Positions 9,050-17,818 of a stretch of 64,000 nt of DNA are shown piece by piece. The stretch spans positions 248,001 through 312,000 of the forward strand of contig JAXGNN010000001.1 in the NCBI GenBank assembly GCA_040767925.1, written 5' to 3'. The translations under genes and the position numbers were made by a program. Source of the stretch: Phil1 sp040767925 (lineage in GTDB: Bacteria; Bacillota; Clostridia; Christensenellales; CAG-138). Under the pieces are notes generated by a model. It saw only the letters and a list, made by a program, of their open reading frames with translations. It had not been told where the DNA came from and made no database searches. The number at the start of each line of letters is the position of its first letter. The stretch's first letter is position 1.

Positions 9050-11743
9050 TTATGGCGCGTTCCCGTCGACGGGGACGAGGTTCTCGGCCGCGGCGCTGTC
9101 CATCTTATTGAAATAGTAGGTGTAGATCTCCTCCGCCGCGGAAACGCTCCACGCGCCGGCGTAGCCGTTGGGCACGCAGATGATGACCGCGAGCCGCGCC
9201 TCGCCCTCGCGCGGGGTGTAGGAGATGAACCAGGACGTGTCCTCGATGTCGATCGAGGAAAGGCCGATCTGCGCCGTGCCCGTTTTGCCCGCGATGCGAT
9301 CGAGATAGCCGGCGTCCTTGAACGCCTCGCTGAACTTATCGGACGCCGTGCCGTGATCCTCCTCGGACACGACGCCCTTCATGCCAGCTTTGATGGCGAT
9401 CCACAGGTTTTTCCACGCTTCGCTCTCGTCGCCGATGCGGTAGGAGAGCGCCGCGTTGATGTCCCGATAAAGGGTCCCGTCGGAGCCGATGATCTTGTCG
9501 ACGATGTTCGCGTCGTACACATAGCCCTCGTTGGCGATGGCGGAGGCGTAGCGCGCGACCGCGATGGGCGTCACGAGCGTGGTGCCCTGGCCGTAGCCGT
9601 TGCGGATGGTGAGCGTCGGCTTCCACTGGATTTCGTTGAGCAGCGTCACGATCTCGCTCGTCCACGGCTGCGCGGCGGTGTAGCCCTCGGGGATGCCCAA
9701 CTCCTCGCTGATGATGCGGCGGATGCTCGGGCCCTTGCCGTCGAGGCTCGTGCCGTCCTGCAGCTTCATCAGGCGCAGCGCGCACGCGCTCACGGCCTTG
9801 TCGTCGATCTCCATGCCGCGCAGGCTCACATATTCGCTGAGCCTTTCGCAAAGGCGTCTGTAGATGAGCACCGGCAGGCTCGTTTTCTGTCCGTAAATGG
9901 AAAGTTCGCCCGCGCTGTCGGTCAGTTCGTTGTCGAAGAGCACATCCTGGCCGCCGCAGATGCCCGCGGCCTCGCCCGTCAGCTCGATGTTCGTGATCTT
10001 CGTGAGGCCGAACCTGCCCGCCCATTCGTCGAGCCGATCGATGCCGAGGCGGTTGGCCACCTCGCAGAAAAAGAAGTTGCACGAAACCGCGACCGCCTGC
10101 GTCAAGGTGAGGTTCGCGTGATCGCCGTGATAGGTTCTCCAGCAGCTCGGCGCGTTTGTTTTCGTGACGGTGCCGTCGTCGTTATAGATATAGTAAAAAC
10201 CGCCGTCACCCCGGTCGTTGACGACCTCGTTGATGCCGATGACCCCCTCGCCCACGCCCGCGACGCCCGTGACCATCTTGAAGATGGAGCCCGGCGCGAA
10301 GCGCGCGCTGATGGCCTTGTTGCGCAGCGGCGTCGTCGCGGCGGCGCTTTCGGCGAATTCGCCGAAGCCAAGGTATTCCTCCTGTTCCGGAGTCAGCCCC
10401 TGGATAAACCAGTTCGGATCGAAGGTCGGATAGGACGCCATGGCGTACACCTCGCCCGTCTGCGGATCCATGACGACGATGGCGCCCGTCTTGGCGGTGT
10501 CGATGTCCTTGCCCGCGTAATCGCCTTCCGCGTCCTTCTCGATGAGCTTGAGCTCTTCGGCCTCAATCTTCAGGACCAGTCTCTCCAGCGCGTCTTCCGT
10601 GACGGCCTGGAGCTCCGCGTCGAGGGTAAGCATGGCGTCGAAGCCGTCCGTGGCGGACGTGCGCGAGAGCTCGCGGATGACGCTGCCGTTCATGTTGATC
10701 TCCACCTCGCGCACACCCTGATGCGCTTTGGTCGCGCCCGTCAGGTACGCCTCCATCGTGGCCTCGACGCCCGATACGCCGATGTAATCGCTGTACGAAT
10801 AGCCGAGCGCCGCCATGTCGATCATGTGCTCGCCGCTCTCGGAATAGACGTAATTTTTGTTTTCGTCGACGAGATAGTGCTTTTGCAGCTCCTCCGGCGT
10901 ATAACCGAGTTTGAGGAGCGCGGACTCCCCCACCTTCCCCGCGGCCTGCTGGAGATACCCAAGCACGTGCGCCGCGAGCGTGCCGCGCGGGTAAACGCGC
11001 ATGGTGCTCTGCGCGATCTGGACGCCGACCAGTTCCTCGCTGTGTTCCATGATTTCGGAGACGACCTCCTCGCCCACGTCGTAGGCGATGGTGATGGGCT
11101 CGAAGGCACGGTAGTTGTTGAGGTTCACTTCCTGGCGGATGGAGAGGATCTTCTTCGCCTGCTCGAACGTATAATCCTCGGGGATGTACCAGTTTCTTCT
11201 GAGATAACGGTAGGCGTATTCCGCCGTGGGCCACATCGAGAGGTCCCAGGTCGAGGGATCCTTGGGATAGTCGATGTAGTTCTGATCCTTGATCCCAAGG
11301 CCCATCGCCTCGCAGAAGTTCTTGTAGCGCGCCTTGATGGCGGATTCCGAGGTGACGCGCCAGTCGTAGGCGGGTTTTCCGTCCTCCCCGAGGACGATAT
11401 AGGAGGTGTCTATGGTGGAGCCGCCGTTGGCCTCGATGATGTCGATAACCTTGATGAGCGACTCGGTGTAGACCGAGGAATCATAGCTCGTGCGGTTGTC
11501 CGCGTCGCGCAGGAACTGCACGTTGTAGCACGTCTCGTCATAGGCGAGCACCACGCCGTTGCGGTCGAGTATCCTGCCGCGCTCGCCCTTGACGGCGATG
11601 GTTTTCACCGCGCGCTGCTCCGCGCTGTCCGCCCAGGCGGCACCCTCGGCGAGCGTGAGCACACCCAGACGGTAGACGAGCGCGCCCATCAGGGCGAACG
11701 TCAGAACGCCCAGTACGATGATGCGGAAAACCGGCTTTTTCAT
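9050..11743 (-). CDS. mrdA: Penicillin-binding protein 2 (elongasome transpeptidase)
   Basis: 897 residues. One membrane anchor at residues 7-27 is followed by a dimerisation domain and a C-terminal transpeptidase domain. The three penicillin-binding motifs are present: SIFK (active-site Ser), SCN and KTGTAQ. This class B PBP cross-links peptidoglycan along the cell side wall together with MreBCD and RodA. The length exceeds the roughly 630 residues of E. coli PBP2 but is usual for clostridial versions with an enlarged pedestal region. Its start overlaps the end of mreD by 4 bases, so mreC-mreD-pbp2 is one operon. Confidence 0.93.
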   Translation of the reverse strand: MKKPVFRIIVLGVLTFALMGALVYRLGVLTLAEGAAWADSAEQRAVKTIAVKGERGRILDRNGVVLAYDETCYNVQFLRDADNRTSYDSSVYTESLIKVIDIIEANGGSTIDTSYIVLGEDGKPAYDWRVTSESAIKARYKNFCEAMGLGIKDQNYIDYPKDPSTWDLSMWPTAEYAYRYLRRNWYIPEDYTFEQAKKILSIRQEVNLNNYRAFEPITIAYDVGEEVVSEIMEHSEELVGVQIAQSTMRVYPRGTLAAHVLGYLQQAAGKVGESALLKLGYTPEELQKHYLVDENKNYVYSESGEHMIDMAALGYSYSDYIGVSGVEATMEAYLTGATKAHQGVREVEINMNGSVIRELSRTSATDGFDAMLTLDAELQAVTEDALERLVLKIEAEELKLIEKDAEGDYAGKDIDTAKTGAIVVMDPQTGEVYAMASYPTFDPNWFIQGLTPEQEEYLGFGEFAESAAATTPLRNKAISARFAPGSIFKMVTGVAGVGEGVIGINEVVNDRGDGGFYYIYNDDGTVTKTNAPSCWRTYHGDHANLTLTQAVAVSCNFFFCEVANRLGIDRLDEWAGRFGLTKITNIELTGEAAGICGGQDVLFDNELTDSAGELSIYGQKTSLPVLIYRRLCERLSEYVSLRGMEIDDKAVSACALRLMKLQDGTSLDGKGPSIRRIISEELGIPEGYTAAQPWTSEIVTLLNEIQWKPTLTIRNGYGQGTTLVTPIAVARYASAIANEGYVYDANIVDKIIGSDGTLYRDINAALSYRIGDESEAWKNLWIAIKAGMKGVVSEEDHGTASDKFSEAFKDAGYLDRIAGKTGTAQIGLSSIDIEDTSWFISYTPREGEARLAVIICVPNGYAGAWSVSAAEEIYTYYFNKMDSAAAENLVPVDGNAP

Positions 11744-12273
11744 AGCGCGCCTCCGGATTCGGACCGGTCTCGCATCGCCCGTTTCTCATTGCGAAGCTGC
11801 CCCGCATAGAGCCGCTTCATCAGGGCGTGCACGGGCATGGTGAGCGCCACGCTCATGAGCATAGAAGGCAGTATGTACATGCCCAGCGCGCTGAGATAGG
11901 CGAAGTCCGCGCCGGAGAGCCGCGCCGCGAGCGCCATGACGTGCTCCTTGAAAAGCGCGCCGGCGGCGGCGACAAGCGCGGGGATGACGAGGTTATCCGC
12001 ATAGTATTTCTGATAAAAAAAGCCTCCCGCCGCGCCGCAGACCATGTAGCCGATGGCGGAGAGGCCCACCATCCGCGCATACAGCACGTCCGCCACGAGG
12101 CCGACGACGAGGCCGAGGATCGCGCCCTTCTTGCTGCCAAGCAGCAGGCTCATGCCTGCGACGAGCGCCAAAAGCGCGTCCGGCCGAATGCCGTTGAGAT
12201 TGACCCTCGCAAAAAAGATGGAATCGAGGTACATGCCGACGGCGACGGCGATTGTGAGGTAAAGCCTCCTCAT
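11740..12273 (-). CDS. mreD: Rod-shape-determining protein MreD
   Basis: 177 residues, with about five hydrophobic segments and no catalytic motif, which is typical of MreD. MreD is a small integral membrane partner of MreC and the PBP2/RodA synthase. It starts one base after the mreC stop and overlaps the next gene by 4 bases. Position in the operon is the main evidence, supported by the N-terminal pattern of charged Arg residues followed by a hydrophobic helix. Confidence 0.88.
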   Translation of the reverse strand: MRRLYLTIAVAVGMYLDSIFFARVNLNGIRPDALLALVAGMSLLLGSKKGAILGLVVGLVADVLYARMVGLSAIGYMVCGAAGGFFYQKYYADNLVIPALVAAAGALFKEHVMALAARLSGADFAYLSALGMYILPSMLMSVALTMPVHALMKRLYAGQLRNEKRAMRDRSESGGAL

Positions 12274-12274
12274 G

Positions 12275-13123
12275 TCAATTCCCCCCGTCCGCGGAGCCGA
12301 CGATCACGAGCACCTCCTCGAGATGCCCGAAATCCACGGCCGGGACGATGACGGCGTTGCGGCTGCCGACGGAACTCCCGGTCGTCTGCCTCTCCACCTC
12401 GGAGACCGTGCCCACGAGTATGCCCTTGGGGAATATGTCGCTCATGCCGCTGGTGACGACCACGTCGCCCGGCACGAGGTCGTAGCCCGAGGGGAGAAAA
12501 TACAGTTCAAGCTGGTTCAGGCTTTCGATGCTGAAAAGGCCGTGCGCGATGCCCACGTCGCGCGTGCGCTCGACCATGACGCTGACCTCGGAGGAGGTGT
12601 CGATGATGGAGGTCACCTTGCTCCATGTCGCGCCGACGTCCGTGACGCGCCCGACGAGGCCGCTTGCGCTGACGACCGCCATGTCCTTCTCGATGCCCCT
12701 GTTGCGCCCCGCGTTGATGGTGAACACCTCAAACCAGACGCCCTGGCTGTTGCCGATGACGGTAGCCGTGACGTATTCGGTGCCGCCGAGCGTCTCCGTA
12801 TAGTGTAAAAGCTCCTTGAGCCGCGTGTTTTCGGCCTTGAGGCGCTCGTTCTCCTCCTCGGCGGCCTCGAGCCGCGCCATGCGCACCTTGAGCTGCGCGA
12901 GCTCCTTATCCGCGTCCGTCGTCTTGAAAACGCGCTGGAAGAAGGAAATGATCGCGTTGGAAGCCTTCGCGGCGAAGGTCTGCACGGGCTGCACCACGGT
13001 GCCCGCGGCGCTTTCGATCCATGAGACGGAGCGGTCCGCCGAGGTCGCAAACGCCAAAACGCCCAAGAGCAGGATCGCGATGAGCATGATCATCAAGGGT
13101 TTGTTTTTGAAAATTCCCTTCAC
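12275..13123 (-). CDS. mreC: Rod-shape-determining protein MreC
   Basis: 282 residues: a short cytoplasmic N-terminus, one membrane segment (about 9-27), a Glu-rich coiled coil (about 68-105) and a double beta-barrel domain with the typical ATVIGNSQG and GRV repeats. MreC scaffolds the elongation complex outside the membrane. The start is GTG at 13123, after AAAGG with a spacing of about 10 bases. The gene has its own promoter upstream. Confidence 0.93.
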   Translation of the reverse strand: MKGIFKNKPLMIMLIAILLLGVLAFATSADRSVSWIESAAGTVVQPVQTFAAKASNAIISFFQRVFKTTDADKELAQLKVRMARLEAAEEENERLKAENTRLKELLHYTETLGGTEYVTATVIGNSQGVWFEVFTINAGRNRGIEKDMAVVSASGLVGRVTDVGATWSKVTSIIDTSSEVSVMVERTRDVGIAHGLFSIESLNQLELYFLPSGYDLVPGDVVVTSGMSDIFPKGILVGTVSEVERQTTGSSVGSRNAVIVPAVDFGHLEEVLVIVGSADGGN

Positions 13124-13169
13124 CCGTCAAGACCTTTCGTGCGCGATAAAAGCGCCGGATGTCCTGCTT

Positions 13170-13198
13170 ATTATAATCGCAAGCTCCATCCGGCGCAA
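13170..13198 (-). promoter_or_regulatory. Promoter of mreC-mreD-pbp2
   Basis: On the minus strand TTGCGC (13198-13193), a 17-base spacer and a perfect TATAAT (13175-13170) precede mreC by about 50 bases. The region also contains an inverted repeat, GCGCCGGATG (13152-13161) with CATCCGGCGC (13187-13196), whose right arm overlaps the -35 box. Confidence 0.7.
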
Positions 13199-13236
13199 GG
13201 AGTCGGTAAAAAACGTCACACTCTGTTAATCCTGCT

Positions 13237-14262
13237 TCACGCGTACTCCGCGTTCGCGATGGCGTCGCGCCCGCTGATGAGCTGCAGCGCGCCGAGCGCC
13301 ACGCAGTCGAGCGGGGATTCCGCGACATGAACGGGCAGCCCCGTTTCGTGCGTAAGCAGCTTGTCGAGCCCCGGCAACAGCGCGCCGCCGCCCGTGAGCG
13401 TCATGCCCGTATCCATGAGGTCCGCGGCGAGCTCCGGCGGCGTGTCCGCGAGCACGCGCTTCACGCCGTCGACGAGCCTTCGAACGACCGGCGCCACGGC
13501 GTGGCTGATTTCGCCCGCGTTGAGCACCGCTCGCGCGGGAAGGCCGTTCTCAAGGCTCCTTCCGCGCACCTGCATCCGCTCGAGCCCGCCGGGCAGCGCC
13601 ATGGCGAGCGTCAGCTTCACTTCCTCGGCCGTGCGCTCGCCCAGCGCCAGCGCGTACTGCTTAGCGACGTATTCCGAGATCGCGGCGTCGATATGCCTGC
13701 CGCCCGTGCGGATGGAAATCGACGCGGCGACGCCGCCGAGCGAGAGCACGGCGATATCCGTCGTGCCGCCGCCGATGTCCGCGACCATGGAACCCACCGG
13801 CTCGAACACGGGCATCCCCGCGCCGAGCGCCGCCGCGATGGGCTCGTCGAGCAGAAGCACGTCGCGCGCGCCGACTGCCTTGGCGGCCTCCTCGAGCGCG
13901 CGGCGCTCCACGTCCGTCACGCACAGCGGGAGGCACATGGCGAGCCTCAGGCCCAATGCGCCGCTCCGCTTGCCCAGCGCCTTTTCGAGGAAGCGTTTTA
14001 GCATTTCCGCGGTCAGGCGATAATCGGCGATGACGCCGTCCCGAAGCGGCCATACTATGTTTACGCCCCCGGGCGTGCGCCCGGCCATGCGCAGGGCCTC
14101 CTCGCCGCAGGCGATCACCTCGCGGGCTTCGTCGGCGCTCACCGCGACCGCGCTGGGCTCGCGGAGGGTGATCCCGTGACCCTTGGTCGCGATGAGCGTG
14201 TTCACCGTGCCAAGGTCGATCGCCACCCCGCGGGTAAAGATATAGAAAGGATTGAAGAACAT
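13237..14262 (-). CDS. mreB: MreB/Mbl-family actin-like cell-shape protein
   Basis: 341 residues from an ATG at 14262 preceded by GGGGGTG. The actin-fold nucleotide motifs are visible: phosphate-1 AIDLGTVNTL, phosphate-2 VADIGGGTTDIAV and the adenosine motif LTGGGALLPG. MreB filaments orient peptidoglycan synthesis through MreC, MreD and PBP2 encoded just downstream. It may be transcribed apart from mreC, since mreC has its own promoter. Whether it is the MreB or Mbl paralogue cannot be told here. Confidence 0.93.
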   Translation of the reverse strand: MFFNPFYIFTRGVAIDLGTVNTLIATKGHGITLREPSAVAVSADEAREVIACGEEALRMAGRTPGGVNIVWPLRDGVIADYRLTAEMLKRFLEKALGKRSGALGLRLAMCLPLCVTDVERRALEEAAKAVGARDVLLLDEPIAAALGAGMPVFEPVGSMVADIGGGTTDIAVLSLGGVAASISIRTGGRHIDAAISEYVAKQYALALGERTAEEVKLTLAMALPGGLERMQVRGRSLENGLPARAVLNAGEISHAVAPVVRRLVDGVKRVLADTPPELAADLMDTGMTLTGGGALLPGLDKLLTHETGLPVHVAESPLDCVALGALQLISGRDAIANAEYA

Positions 14263-14311
14263 AAGCACCCCCGTGTCGCTTTTGGATTTCACGCAGAGTG
14301 TTTCCTTTTTA

Positions 14312-14339
14312 TTGCTTTGTTATACAATTATGTTATACT
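14312..14339 (+). promoter_or_regulatory. Promoter of maf
   Basis: TTGCTT (14312-14317), a 16-base spacer and TATACT (14334-14339) lie 30 bases before the maf start and diverge from mreB. Confidence 0.6.
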
Positions 14340-14368
14340 TATCCGTAAACGCTTTTTGGGAGGGCTGT

Positions 14369-14944
14369 ATGAAGCTGATTCTCGCCTCCGCCTCGGGCAG
14401 GCGGCGCGAGCTGATGGGGCTCATGGGATATGACTTCGAGGCCGTGGCGACCAACGCAGATGAGGACATCACGCCCTGCGCGCCCGGCGAATATGTGGAA
14501 AAGCTCGCGCTCATGAAGGCGCGGGAGGTTTTTATGAAGGAGCCCGAGGCGTGCGTCGTGGGCTGCGACACGATCGTGTGGCTCGACGGGGCCATCATCG
14601 GCAAACCGGAAAACGAGGAGGACGCCTTTGGCATATTGCGAAAGCTCGCCGGGCGCCGGCACGTCGTCTACACGGGCGTCGCCGTGCTCGCTGGGGAAAG
14701 CCGGATCGTTTTTTGCGACGAGGCGCAGGTGAAATTCGCGGAGCTTACGGACGAGGAGATCCGCGGCTACATATCGACGGGCGAGCCGCTCGACAAGGCG
14801 GGCGCCTACGGCATACAGGGCCCGGGCTCCATACTCGTGGAGCGCGTGGAAGGCTGCTATTTCACGGTGATGGGCCTGCCAAACCCCGCGCTGTACCGGG
14901 CGCTCAAATCCGTGGGCATCCTCCCGCGGTGGATGCGCGGATAG
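14369..14944 (+). CDS. maf: Maf-family nucleotide pyrophosphatase
   Basis: 191 residues from an ATG at 14369 after TGGGAGGG. The N-terminus LILASASGRRRELM, the central VVGCDTIVWLDG and the KAGAYGIQGPG motif are diagnostic of Maf. These enzymes hydrolyse non-canonical or methylated NTPs (dTTP/UTP class) to monophosphates, and have been linked to septum inhibition in Bacillus. In many Firmicutes maf sits beside mreBCD, as it does here, though it is on the opposite strand. Confidence 0.93.
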   Translation: MKLILASASGRRRELMGLMGYDFEAVATNADEDITPCAPGEYVEKLALMKAREVFMKEPEACVVGCDTIVWLDGAIIGKPENEEDAFGILRKLAGRRHVVYTGVAVLAGESRIVFCDEAQVKFAELTDEEIRGYISTGEPLDKAGAYGIQGPGSILVERVEGCYFTVMGLPNPALYRALKSVGILPRWMRG

Positions 14945-15163
14945 GTTCTATTTTGCGCATAAAGCGTCTACTTTGCCCGAACGCGTTGACTTCGGACCGC
15001 AAAGGAAATATCATCCACTCACAGGCCGCTTAGGCGGCCGGGGTCGAAAGGGTAGCGCGAGGGCTCCGGGGAAATCAACTCCGGAGCCCTTGCGTGTTCT
15101 TTTCGCTCATGCTGTCCAGACGGGATATGCCCGGGACCGCGGCCCTTTGGCAATCCCCGGAAT
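14945..15163. other. Intergenic stretch between maf and the GGDEF gene
   Basis: No supported gene. The only strong structure is the hairpin at 15055-15095. A GC-rich segment just before it (about 15020-15055) could fold, but I recognise no RNA family. Confidence 0.5.
15055..15095 (+). terminator. Strong hairpin, probable maf terminator
   Basis: AGGGCTCCGG (15060-15069) pairs with CCGGAGCCCT (15081-15090). The stem extends outward by about five more pairs including wobbles, and TTCTTTT follows a few bases later. It lies about 110 bases after maf. Confidence 0.65.
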
Positions 15164-15790
15164 TCAAACGTCGTATTTCTTCAAAAGCGCGTCGAGCGCC
15201 TCGCGCAGGAGCACCGCCTCGCCGACGCCCTCCCGCTTGGCGAGCTTCGTCAGGCGCTTGAGCTGCTCGGCGGTATAATGGGTGGTTTTGGGCACCATCT
15301 TATCCTCCCGCGGGAAGCAGACCCGGTCGGCGCCGCCGAGCTTGCCGCGGTACATCGCGCCCTCCGCCTTGCGGATGAGCTCCCCGGACGCGGCCGCGTC
15401 GTCCGGCGCGCAGGCGATGCCTATGGTGAAGGTCATCCTCCTGTCGCCGCCCGCCGCGATGTCGTACCCGCCGCGTATCCTCTCGAGCGCGAGGAACACA
15501 TCCTCCTTCTCATAGTCCTCGGGGAAGATGGCGGCGAACTCGTCCCCGCCGTAGCGGTAGAGCGCCGTTTGTCCCGGCAGACTCTTTTGAAGATACCTTC
15601 CGGTTTCGATGAGCACCCGATCTCCCTCGCCGTTGCCAAACCTCTTGTTGACCTCGTCGAACCGGTCGAGGTCGATCATCGCGATCGCGCAACCGCCCCC
15701 CGCCTCCAGCGCGCGCTCGAGGTCCTCTACAAACTGCTCTCCCGCGGGAAAGCCGAGCGCATCGCTGACTTTGTTCTTGGAACCCGTCAT
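15164..15790 (-). CDS. GGDEF domain protein with a C-terminal ribbon-helix-helix-like tail
   Basis: 208 residues from an ATG at 15790, which follows GGGAGG at the right distance. Residues about 20-155 are a GGDEF domain: AMIDLDRFDEVNKRFG carries the Mg/GTP-binding Asp, and RYGGDEF is an intact active-site loop, so diguanylate cyclase activity is plausible. The inhibitory I-site RxxD is missing (PGQT lies at that place). No sensor or membrane domain precedes it. The last 45 residues (THYTAEQLKRLTKLAKREG and on to LLKKYDV) resemble the ribbon-helix-helix fold of CopG/Arc-type DNA-binding proteins. This combination is unusual; the DNA-binding part is inferred from pattern only. Confidence 0.8.
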   Translation of the reverse strand: MTGSKNKVSDALGFPAGEQFVEDLERALEAGGGCAIAMIDLDRFDEVNKRFGNGEGDRVLIETGRYLQKSLPGQTALYRYGGDEFAAIFPEDYEKEDVFLALERIRGGYDIAAGGDRRMTFTIGIACAPDDAAASGELIRKAEGAMYRGKLGGADRVCFPREDKMVPKTTHYTAEQLKRLTKLAKREGVGEAVLLREALDALLKKYDV

Positions 15791-15949
15791 AGGATCCTCC
15801 CGTTTCAATCATTTTTCTTAAGTATGATTTAATAAATAATATTTGTCAAGTATTATTTATCGTCTGCAAAAACGCGTAAAAACGCGCAGAAACCCGCGGG
15901 CGGAAGAAATCCGATCGCGGGCATACGCTTTGTTTGCCTTAAATTCCGC

Positions 15950-16954
15950 TTACTTCCCTTTCACCGCGGCCTCGCCAAAGCTGTTGTCGACGAGTTCCTT
16001 GAATTCCACGCGCGCGGTCAGCTCACCCGAGCCCTCGATGATATCCTGAAGCCGCGTGAAGGCGTCCTCGGTCATGACGGGGGTCTGCATCCAGGAGTCG
16101 GTCGCGCGGTAGCTCTTGGCGACCATGGCGAGCGTTTCGATGGAGGAATCCGGGAAAAACGGCTGCATAGCCTTTGCGACCTCCTCGTCGCTCGCGCTCT
16201 GCACCCAGACCTGCGCCTTATAGAGCGCGCGCACGAACGCCGCGCAGAAGTCGGGATCCTTCTCGATGGTTTCCGGCCGTACCATGATGGTGGTGTACGG
16301 CACCTCTCCGGACTCGAGGCCGACGTTCGCGACGATGTGCCCCTTGCCCGCTTTTTCGAATTCGGAGGCGACCGGCTCGAAGAGCGTGACGTAATCGCCC
16401 GTGCCGCTCTCAAACGCGCCGCCCATGAGGTTGAACTGGATGTTGTCGATGACCGTGATGTTTTCGCCGGCGACGAGCCCGTGCTGCTTGAGCACATAGG
16501 TCAGCGCCATCATGGGCATGCCGCCCGGCCTGCCGCCGATGACGGTTTTGCCCTCAAGATCTTCCCATTTGAAGTCGGGATCCGCCTCGCGCCCGACGAG
16601 GAACGAGCCGTCGCGCTTGGTCACCTGCGCGATGATCATCGGGTGGTCCTTCTCGCCCTGGTTGGTGACGTAGATGCCGGTTTCAGGCCCCATCAAGGCG
16701 ATGTCCGCATCTCCGGTGAGCAGCGCCGTCATGCTCTTGTCGCTGCCGCCGCCCGTGACGATCGCCACGTCGAGCCCTTCCTCCGCCATGTACCCGTTGC
16801 CGATGGCGACATAGAGCGGGGCGTAGAATACGGAACGGGTGACCTCGTTGAGCGTAACTTTCCTCATTTCCTTTTCACCGCTCTCGCAGGCGTACAACAG
16901 ACAGGCTGAGAACGCCATCAGCGCGCACAGTAAGATACATACAGCCCTTCTCAT
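15950..16954 (-). CDS. ABC transporter substrate-binding lipoprotein, NMT1/SsuA-like
   Basis: 334 residues from an ATG at 16954 with a GAGGAGG ribosome site. A signal peptide ends in a lipobox-like LLYAC. The mature part begins with VTLNEVTRSVFYAPLYVAIGNGYM, the standard start of the NMT1/THI5-like and nitrate/sulfonate/taurine-binding family; GGGSDKSMTALLTGDADIALMGPE follows. Such proteins capture small organic molecules (pyrimidine precursors, sulfonates, riboflavin) for an ABC importer. No permease or ATPase gene is adjacent, so its partner lies elsewhere. Confidence 0.85.
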   Translation of the reverse strand: MRRAVCILLCALMAFSACLLYACESGEKEMRKVTLNEVTRSVFYAPLYVAIGNGYMAEEGLDVAIVTGGGSDKSMTALLTGDADIALMGPETGIYVTNQGEKDHPMIIAQVTKRDGSFLVGREADPDFKWEDLEGKTVIGGRPGGMPMMALTYVLKQHGLVAGENITVIDNIQFNLMGGAFESGTGDYVTLFEPVASEFEKAGKGHIVANVGLESGEVPYTTIMVRPETIEKDPDFCAAFVRALYKAQVWVQSASDEEVAKAMQPFFPDSSIETLAMVAKSYRATDSWMQTPVMTEDAFTRLQDIIEGSGELTARVEFKELVDNSFGEAAVKGK

Positions 16955-17078
16955 AGATACCTCCTCGAAATTATAGGCTGCTCCATATCTATGCGATCTG
17001 GCCTGTTTTGGGTACAAAAAAGCCGCGGCGAGCGCGGCATGTGTCGAATACGCGGCGGCTGCCGCGCCGATGCGGGGC

Positions 17079-17630
17079 TTAGGCTTTCCCCTCGCTGCCC
17101 GCGTTTTTGCCCTGGCGGGAGAACACCTGCAGCCGCGCGTAATGCACGAGCGCGACGATGGCGATCACCATCGCGATCAAGAGCACGACCACACCCGCGT
17201 TGCCGAGCCACGGCAGAAACACCTTTGCGAGCACCAGCGCGATGCCCATGTTGAAAAAGCCCGCGGCGGACTTGCCGAACCAGTCCGCGTAGACCACGAC
17301 TTCCTTTTTATATAGGATAATGCCGCCGACGATCATGATGAGCTCCTTGGCGAACACCACGACGAGCAGCCACAGAGGCAGCCATCCCGCGAGATAAAAG
17401 CAGACGAGCGCCGTGAGCACCATCAGCTTGTCCGCCAGCGGGTCGAGCACCTTGCCGACGTTCGTAACCCAGTTGTTGCGCCGCGCGAGATATCCGTCGA
17501 GCAGATCCGTGAGGAAAGCCCCCGTAAAGACCGCGAGGCAGGAAAGATAACGCTCCCTGGAGAAAAGGAAGGCGAACACGCCTACCAGAAGGAGCCTGAA
17601 CGATGAAAGTATGTTGGGAATGTGGCGCAT
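17079..17630 (-). CDS. pgsA: CDP-diacylglycerol-glycerol-3-phosphate 3-phosphatidyltransferase
   Basis: 183 residues with several hydrophobic segments. The CDP-alcohol phosphatidyltransferase signature D-x2-D-G-x2-A-R-x8-G-x3-D-x3-D is complete, spanning DLLDGYLAR to GKVLDPLAD. The enzyme makes phosphatidylglycerol phosphate in the membrane. The start ATG at 17630 follows GGAGGAAGAG. The C-terminus is short and basic. It stands alone between genes of unrelated function. Confidence 0.94.
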   Translation of the reverse strand: MRHIPNILSSFRLLLVGVFAFLFSRERYLSCLAVFTGAFLTDLLDGYLARRNNWVTNVGKVLDPLADKLMVLTALVCFYLAGWLPLWLLVVVFAKELIMIVGGIILYKKEVVVYADWFGKSAAGFFNMGIALVLAKVFLPWLGNAGVVVLLIAMVIAIVALVHYARLQVFSRQGKNAGSEGKA

Positions 17631-17729
17631 CTCTTCCTCCGTAAATGGGGCTGCTGATTATTATATCGCATGTTGAGAAATATCACCAGCGGATTTTGCC
17701 GCCGCGGGACGGGCCGCCCCGACTTTCGA

Positions 17730-17758
17730 TTGACAGCCGATTCGCTTTTATATAAAAT
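17730..17758 (+). promoter_or_regulatory. Promoter of the parvulin lipoprotein gene
   Basis: Perfect TTGACA (17730-17735), a 17-base spacer and TAAAAT (17753-17758), 60 bases before the start codon. Confidence 0.8.
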
Positions 17759-17818
17759 AGAAAGGCCAGTTTATTTCAACGGGCGGTTTAGCGCTGCCCG
17801 CACAAAGGAGTATACACG

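Noticed and set aside
9353..11809. An 818-residue open frame on the plus strand opposite PBP2.
   Set aside because: High GC makes long antisense frames common. The sequence is rich in Arg, Asp, His and Ala with no motifs, while the minus strand has all PBP motifs.
15020..15095. GC-rich folded region after maf as a small RNA gene.
   Set aside because: Only one strong hairpin that looks like a terminator; no known RNA family pattern and no promoter found.
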